From Metaphire vulgaris (Eukaryota; Annelida; Clitellata; Crassiclitellata; Megascolecidae): DNA of 64,000 nt. The position numbers and the translations under genes are program-made. Under the pieces are notes generated by a model. The model ran no database searches. It saw only the letters and a program-made list of their open reading frames with translations, and was not told the DNA's origin. Positions 56,300 through 64,000 of the stretch are shown here, in pieces (position 1 is the first letter of the stretch; every line of letters begins with the position of its first letter). Location of the stretch: NCBI GenBank assembly GCA_018105865.1, contig CM030851.1, positions 2,152,469-2,216,468 of the forward strand, given 5' to 3'.

Positions 56300-57306
56300 T
56301 CTAACTAATCGGACCTATTGCCCTAAATAAGCGATCACCCATTCTATTATGGGTCTGCAGAGTCTAATGTAATAATTTTTCTATCAAAACGAGCATTCTG
56401 CATTTTGCGTCACTTATTTGTCTGTGCACCCATCGCTCCATCTCTCATGGACCCATCGGTTAAGCGGAGTTTCTTTTATTTATAGATCATTGGCAAATTT
56501 TATAAAGGTTTGTTTGTATATCTTTGTTAAATCTCGAATTTCAGTATCACATAGAACGTTAATTTATTCAACTGACTTCTAAAGCAACATATTATTAAAA
56601 TTTTGTTCTATTATTCCGGCTTTATTAGTCTCAGGAAATAAATATTTTATTGGATTGAGTGCCCACAATGACGCTGTCAGAAGTCAGAGCTATGGTTTCA
56701 TATTTCTGCCTAGTAAAATTATTTTGAAGAAAGAGCGGAAATGGTTCAATTACTGCATTTTGCATCCTTCAATTCCTAATAATAGAAAACTAGTCAGGCT
56801 AATGTCAGCGTTCTAACCATTACGCTGCCTATCGCATCAATTTATAAACCATTAACGATATTTTATAAAGGTGTGACTGTTCGTCTTAGTCAGATCTAAG
56901 GTTCCAATGTTATTATAGTAAGTTATTTTACCTACCCGCTCAGTTTCAAAGCACCATCTTTTTGGTTTATGTTCTAATCTACTTTGATTAAATGCAGTAA
57001 AGCAAATGCTCGATTTGAGTGACTTTTATCGTTTGGTTCTCTGTTTCATTATTAAGTAGTTGTAGAGTTCTACAGATATTCGCCAGAGGGCATAATATTG
57101 CCTATGCGCCATAACCGGGACCAGGAAATCGGTTTGCCTTAATGTATTCGACAATGGAGGATTACGTTTCAAACCAATGGATGACCATCGACTGATGTCT
57201 AGAACATAATTGAAATGGCGCCACAGAAGTTCTATTCTATTCTATGATGATGATGATGATGATGATGATGAATGATGATGAATGATGATGATGATGAATG
57301 ATGACA

Positions 57307-57337
<31 letters not shown>

Positions 57338-59060
57338 CGACGACGACGATCAGAGAAGAATGAATCTCATATTTGCTAATCAGCAATCTGAAGCCATTTA
57401 CCCTTGTTTGATTACTGTAATCGTTTCACGTAGTTTTGGAATAATTGTAAAAGCCTTTGTTACAATTCTTTTTGACTGCACAACGTTGCCACTGCTATTC
57501 AAGCTGTCATCGCCCTCTAGCGAATGAAGACTAAATCATCAGTTAAACGTCATTATGAAAGTGATCACAGCTGGTTTCTTGTCAAAAGTGAAGAGGAATG
57601 GACAAAAAGAACACATATCGCGTGAGATAACAAAAACCAAATTTACGATCCAGTTCTGTTGTGAAGTTTGGTAACGATACAACTGGCATAGTGGCTGCAA
57701 GTTGTAAATCTTCAAAAAATAACAGCAACGCTATCGCTTTGTAAGGTTAGAGCTAAGGGCCTATGGTCTCATATTTCAGCTCAGTAAGTGATTTACCTTC
57801 TGTAAAATAAGCTTGGAAACTAGCAGCTTTGTCGAATGAACCTTTTTCAATATTATCTAAAACAACACCGTTCGCCTCTCGTTACAGAGGTGGTCTACAA
57901 AAACTTTCCCTTTCCTCAAAACGTACGACCAGGAAAAATGATCCAGTGGTCGCATTTTGCTTTTTATGATGAGATCATATAAGCTGGCCATCTTACGGTT
58001 AAGCGAATGTCTTCCAATTATCAAACAACTGCAGCGTTTTATTAAGGCGTCGCTAGGGATAATTGTCGAACCGCGGAATTTCAAGGTCATTTAAAAAGCG
58101 AATTTCTTCAAGTGACTGTCGGAACGGAATGTATTTATTTCATTTACTTCTGCCATTTATTTTGCTTGAATTCAATGGATTGTCTTCTATTGTCTTCATT
58201 CTTACTGTTTTTTAACTTTTTCTTTGAAATCGTGGAAGTTTCCTGTTGACATTCGCCAGATGGCGCGGTCTTGCGTCAGAGTTGAATGAATCTTATTTGA
58301 GAGGTTTGCTTTCAAGCTATTTGATCTTCTCTCATAAATTTTACAATCTTTTCGGTTGTTAACAGAATCAAATTGGAAAACCTTTCTCTCGATTTTGGGT
58401 TTTTTGATTGAAACCAAGGCGTCAAAAGGTTTCAACTCTCAGGCAGTCACGTGTCCTCCGGCACGTTGTGGAAGTTAAAATGTTCTTTGTAATGCATCGA
58501 GATTTGCTGCTATCTGGTGGCGACGATGTGCATTGAAGCTATGACAGCTATTTACCTAGAAAGGCGCTATAATAAATACCTCACAAAGCAGCACCACACA
58601 ACTATCAGTTACAGTACATAGCCTTACCGTAAAACGATCACCTCTCTTGCTAAAACATCATCATATAATGACCATTTCCTTTTGCATTAAAACTGAAGAC
58701 TAGAAATAATTTGATATTCGCATTTTGCGTCTTACGCTTTTAATTTCAACATTTTCAGCGCCAGAGTATTTTCAGCGACCTTCTTATTAATGAAACAGAG
58801 TTCTTCTATTTATAAGGCAATGGCAGAGTTTTATAAAAGGGTGTTTGCTGATTTTTGTTAAACCACGAAATTCAAGATCGCAAAATGGAAAAAGTCAAAT
58901 TGTCGAAATGAATTTCGAAAGCTTTTATATCATTTAATTTTTTCTTCTCTCCTTAAACTTATTTTATTAAAGTTCATAAGTTTTCATTGACTTTTGGCGT
59001 TTTATTCAATACGACAGTTACGAAATTTTCAAGATGGCGCAGCAAATGTGTGATTTGTGA
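56300..59060. repeat. Degenerate tandem array (copy B of 7300-10100), with (ATG)n at 57244-57350
   Basis: Units with the same block series start near 56398, 56755, 57950 and 58717. A near-canonical CATTCGCCAGATGGCGCGG is at 58250. Compared with copy A, a short local duplication (GCGCCATAACCGG) is missing near 57110. Confidence 0.6.
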
Positions 59061-59149
59061 AGTCATCTATTCTTATTTTAGTCAATCTCTAAATGCATTA
59101 TTTATTATCAATTTTATTATTTCAAAACCTATATTTTAAAGGAGTCGAG

Positions 59150-59490
59150 CTAGTCTAGTAGCAAAATGGTGTTAAGTGTGATCAAAGTTAGTTCCCAGCA
59201 CCCAGGGCTAACCTCAAGATTCTTACACATAGGAGCGACGCTGATCTCCGTTTCTAGGCCTCCAATCGGGCGATTGGTGAAAGTTCCATAATACGGGACT
59301 GGAATGCTCCAATACGCATGTTCACTTCGCAGTTGAACCGCTTCTCAGTTGACATCGCCATCTGGCGAATGAAGGTTGAGTCAACCTTTGGGCCACTACT
59401 GGCCTCTGTCTAAAACAAGACTGACTGTTCCCCTTTCGGTCAGTGTGCCTGTCCAGCGTATTACCAATCTGCCACTTTCCGCCTCAATCA
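59150..59490 (-). mobile_element. tRNA-derived SINE (copy B of 10190-10520)
   Basis: Same layout as copy A, with the A-box-like GGCAGATTGGTAATACGCTG on the minus strand near 59470. Confidence 0.65.
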
Positions 59491-59827
59491 CATAGAACTG
59501 TATACTTCCATCTTATTTAAAACGTTAACTTAATCGGGACTATCAGCGCAATAACTATCCTACTAATACGAAACACGATCAAAGCATTCTGTCAAATCAA
59601 ACGTCAAAAAGTCAAAGTCCTTCACAGGGCGCCGCTGATCTCCGTTGCTATAGTCCTCAGCCAAGCGTGCAATACCACGGATACGGGCAGTGGCGTGCCA
59701 AGTTTAATTTGGATGTCCCCCGCCACCTCGGTGTTAGGTGATGACGAGCAAAACAAGGTTGAATTTGGTTGCCATTATTTGGTGTGTATGCCCCGGGGTC
59801 AAATCGATAAACTGTAAGGGTCATCAG

Positions 59828-60023
59828 CAGTGTTTAATCTAGGCCGTTTCCGGAGGGCAGTTGCCCCTTTTCTCCCCGGAAATTTCAAATTCCCCCCGGA
59901 AATGTTGGCATATTACATGGACTAGCAGCAGTTCCTAGCAGAATTCCCTCCGGAAATTTCAAACCCCCCGGTTTTGTCAGTTCCCCCCTCCCCCCGGAGC
60001 CCAGGAGTCTAGATTAAACACTG
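59828..60023. mobile_element. hAT MITE (copy B of 10862-11055)
   Basis: Ends CAGTGTTTAATCTAGGCC and CTAGATTAAACACTG. Flanks GTCATCAG/GTCATCCG. Confidence 0.85.
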
Positions 60024-60212
60024 GTCATCCGGTAAAGAAAGTGTTGACGAGCAGAAAAAAGGTCACCAAGTCAATTTAGATGCCACTATCAGGTAGACGC
60101 CCGAGACCACCGCCCCACGCCCCCATCTGCACGCAACTCTATACGGGGCTAATGCATTGCGTAGCGTATCTGTTTGACTTCCTAGAACCCAGTCCGCCTA
60201 CCGCCAGAACCA

Positions 60213-61104
<892 letters not shown>

Positions 61105-62343
61105 CAGAACCATTCAACCGAAACGGCGCTTCTGCACATTCTTTCGGACGTGTTTAAAGCCGCGGATAAAGGCAAAGTAACCACGCTGATTCTACTCGAT
61201 CTTACAGCCGCTTTTGAATTGGTCGACCATGAAATTCTTCTGCGGAGGTTACAACTGAAGATGGGAATAGACGGTGCAGCTCTTCAGTGGCTTAGATCGT
61301 ATCTGAACGACCGAACATCACGTGTCTGTTATCAGGGATTTAGGTCAAGTTCTAGAAAGATGCTCTGCGGCGTCCCACAGAGGTCCATTTTGGGCCCTCT
61401 GCTTTTTACCATTTTCATTAGCGAACTTGAAAGTATTCAGACTAGTCAGCAGCTTAACACACATTACTATGCTGATGATATTCAACTATACCACTCTCAT
61501 CATCCCGAGGAGGCTAAACAGGCAGCTGAATTATTGTCTGAGGGCATTGTGCATATTCATGCATGGTTAAGCGCAAATAGACTCAAACTAAATCCGTCAA
61601 AGTCTGAACTGATATGCTTGGGACAGAGGCGGCAGATAAATAAAGTGACGCTTGATGAAATTAAAGTCGGTTCAGATCTGATTGTGCGCTCAAAGGTCGT
61701 TCGGAGTCTGGGTGTGATTCTTGATGAGAATCTGACAATGGCCGATCATATAAGCAGGGTCGTTTCATGCGGCTTTCTGGAATTGCGTAAACTAAGAGCA
61801 ATTATAACTTCGGTGACGCGGGAGGTGGTACTGACGCTCGTTCACGCGTTGGTCTGTACACGCTTGGATTACTGTAACAGCCTACTTGCTCAAATCAACA
61901 TCACACAACTAAAGAGACTTCAATCACTACACAATGCAGCAGCTCGCTTAATAACAGAGACGCGAAGAAACCAGCACATTTCGCCAGTCCTTCGCGAACA
62001 GCACTGGCTTCCGGTGATCTCCAGAGTTGAGTTCAAAATTACCTCACTAGTGGATATATGTCTTCGTGGCGATGCACCGGAATACCTTAGAACTGACTGC
62101 ATGATTGTCCGATCATCAGACAGAACCTATGGACTGCGATCATGTGACACTCGATTACTCGTTATTCCTCGGACTAATTCAATGTTCGGCGATCGTGCGT
62201 TCTCGAAGCTTGGCCCAACCTTCTGGAACAAGCTTCCATTGGAACTCCGTGATCGTTCTACTACAAGGGACATTTTCTTATCGAGACTGAAGAGTGAAGA
62301 CATTTCTTTTCGAGCAATCAGCAGCGGCGCTTTAGTGTCTTAA
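61105..62343 (+). pseudogene. Non-LTR (CR1-like) reverse transcriptase, C-terminal 400 residues
   Basis: The frame continues from NHSTETALLHILSDVFKAAD and has no ATG at its start because the element is truncated and split. Motifs in order: TLILLDLTAAFELVDHEILL, a GVPQRSILGPLLF motif in which the usual QG is QR, HYYADDIQLY (catalytic YADD), LKLNPSKSELICLG, RSLGVILDENLTM, and the C-terminal LDYCNSLL, HWLPVISRVEFKI and FGDRAFSKLGPTFWN. It ends at TAA 62341-62343. The reverse-transcriptase core and C-terminal region are open. The endonuclease and ORF1 are absent, so the copy is dead despite an intact YADD. Confidence 0.9.
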
Positions 62344-62375
62344 TGCGCTTCGTAATGAACTATCTATCTATCTAT

Positions 62376-62700
62376 ATAGTTATATAGTTAGCGTCAGAAG
62401 TGATGGGAAACTAACTATAAAACAGTAGTCAAACTATAACTAAATTTTAAACTATAAATAAGTGGTTAAACTTTTAGTTGCAAACTAACTTTCAAAATCG
62501 TTAACTAAACTAAAAAAATATAGTTACACTGTTTGCAACTAATTTTACAACTATTTCCTAAATAGTATCAGTATTTCATAAATAAGTATCAGGCATGTGT
62601 TCATGAACACATAGACGATGTTCGCAACATGAACATGTCAGTCAATGAACCATTGAAATCATTAATTATTATCTATTTAACATTTAAGTCTTTGTCTAGA
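62376..62700. repeat. Repeats of AACTATAACTAAATT type, shared with 12215-12520
   Basis: Short imperfect repeats of the phrase AAACTAACTA/AACTATAAC in both duplication copies. No gene is seen. Confidence 0.5.
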
Positions 62701-63158
62701 CTGCAGGAACACAAGTTTGTCAAGTCTCTTTGTATGCACAGGTATCGCTATGTAAAGACAGAATTTAAGGAGGTTGTTTTCAATATTTGCACGGTCGATC
62801 AACATTTTGTAAAATAAACCCGGAAAGTCAGCAACATTATTGGATGTAAATTTATCTTTGTTTATATCGGAAATATATTGGTCCTCTCGATCATCATCTG
62901 TAGCAAATGTTTTCAGAAAATCTATTCTGCATTTTGCCTCATTCAAGTTTCAAAAACAGCTTATGTCACCTTGCGGTTAAGCGGCGGCCCTCTTATATAT
63001 ATTATTTCGCATGAGATTTATAAAGGTGTCTATGGATATTAGTTAAATCTCATATTTCAATATCATGTAGTTAGCTATTAAATCAAATTACTTTTAGAAC
63101 GTCAAACTTTGGCTGGTGAAATTTGTTACTCTACTTTACTTGATTAGATTCTTATAGT

Positions 63159-63465
63159 CAGTGTTTATTCTAGGCCCTTTTTGGGGGGATCCCCCCAAGT
63201 TTGAAAATCCTCCTCCCCATAATTTTCTATATGTTGCATTAAGGGAGTAGAAATTTCCTCTCCAAAAGTGTAACGAGAGGGGTTTTTTAAATTTTGGAGA
63301 GAGGAAAAAGAAAAGGATATGACCATATAGAAGAATATTTGAAAGAAAAGGAAGGATGTGATGACCTTTTTTGCTCGTCAAGGTTTTTGGGTGGGCAGAC
63401 AAACCTCCTCCCCCCCACAAACATTTCAAACTCCCCCCATGTCAAGGTGGCTAAAATAAACAATG
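63159..63465. mobile_element. hAT MITE (copy B of 13342-13647)
   Basis: Left end CAGTGTTTATTCTAGGCCC, duplication CTTATAGT on both sides (63151-63158, 63466-63473), motif GACCTTTTTTGCTCGTCA at 63364. Confidence 0.9.
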
Positions 63466-64000
63466 CTTATAGTAGACATATTCTGTCGTGTTGGAGTTTT
63501 TGCTGATATTCGCCAGATGGCGCAATCTTGCGCGTGAGATGAATGAAACTTATTTGAAGGGCTCTACATTATTAATTCCATAATCGCTTCATTGAAACCT
63601 GTGTAGGATAGCTTCATACTTGATATAGATTTCCATTCTTGATACAGATTTTTGAAATTCAAAATTGGAATCACATCATTGGATAGTATTCGCAAGAGCA
63701 AGCACAGCTTCTTACTGATTAATTGCTGCTATTAAATATTAAATATTATATTAAAAGAATGAGTAAAATGGAATCCTCTTGTTGACTGAAGATTGCCACA
63801 ACAAAGACAACGGCGACAACCAGTGTTTCATTCAGGCCAGAAAGCTGATAAGGAAGAGGCTTCAATGCATCAATGCGACTTACCCATCTTGTTTCAATCA
63901 GTTGTTTAAATATATAATTATTAATTATTTGTCTGTTTATATAATAAATTCTTGGTCTCTCTTGCTACAAATATTATTATTACCATTTTCTTTCGAATTA

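Overview
The window looks like a low-gene-density, AT-rich, repeat-packed animal genome. Spliced coding exons, tRNA- and 5S-derived SINEs, CR1-type LINE remnants, many hAT/Tc1-mariner/pogo/piggyBac-type DNA elements, and a gene family of the Mab-21/cGAS-like type all point to a metazoan. The very frequent palindrome TAGGCCTA and the kind of repeats suggest a marine deuterostome invertebrate, perhaps an echinoderm; that taxonomic guess is weak. A run of exactly 100 N (28213-28312) marks an assembly gap.

The only well-supported host gene family encodes ankyrin repeats joined to a Mab-21/cGAS-like nucleotidyltransferase domain, on the minus strand. One copy occupies about 47462 down to 40480. 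Its ankyrin half (46858-45350) and Mab-21 half (41856-40480) are both open, and they rejoin exactly in frame if one 3.49 kb pogo/Tigger-like element (41858-45348, TA target duplication) is removed. A second copy runs off the left edge: exon 1 (921-760), a GT-AG intron (759-222) and the start of exon 2 (221-1).

These genes sit in a direct tandem duplication. Copy A (1 to about 14165) and copy B (46615-64000) are collinear over their whole length, and a rearranged fragment (copy C) lies at 30860-32530. Because A and B are paralogs, many insertions are dated by an empty site in the other copy: a 72 bp piggyBac-like MITE (5635-5706), a hAT MITE (6456-6840), a 5S-rRNA-headed SINE (12523-12846), a LINE fragment (14341-14717), a MITE with 3 bp target duplication (51368-51758) and others.

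Region by region: 1-14.2 kb is copy A with nested MITEs and a degenerate tandem repeat (7.3-10.1 kb and 13-15 kb). 14.2-29.6 kb is intergenic, with SINEs, a hAT transposase remnant, a 585 bp foldback palindrome, microsatellites and the gap. 29.6-34.5 kb holds a mariner-type DD37D element, copy C and decayed LINEs. 34.5-40.4 kb is further MITEs and decayed repeat units. 40.4-47.5 kb is the interrupted ankyrin/Mab-21 gene. 47.5-50.1 kb holds a Tc1 element and unassigned DNA that displaced exon 1 of copy B. 50.1-64 kb is the rest of copy B, into which a LINE (60.2-62.4 kb) was inserted, itself hit by a hAT element. Most other open frames are short, lack support, and are treated as chance.
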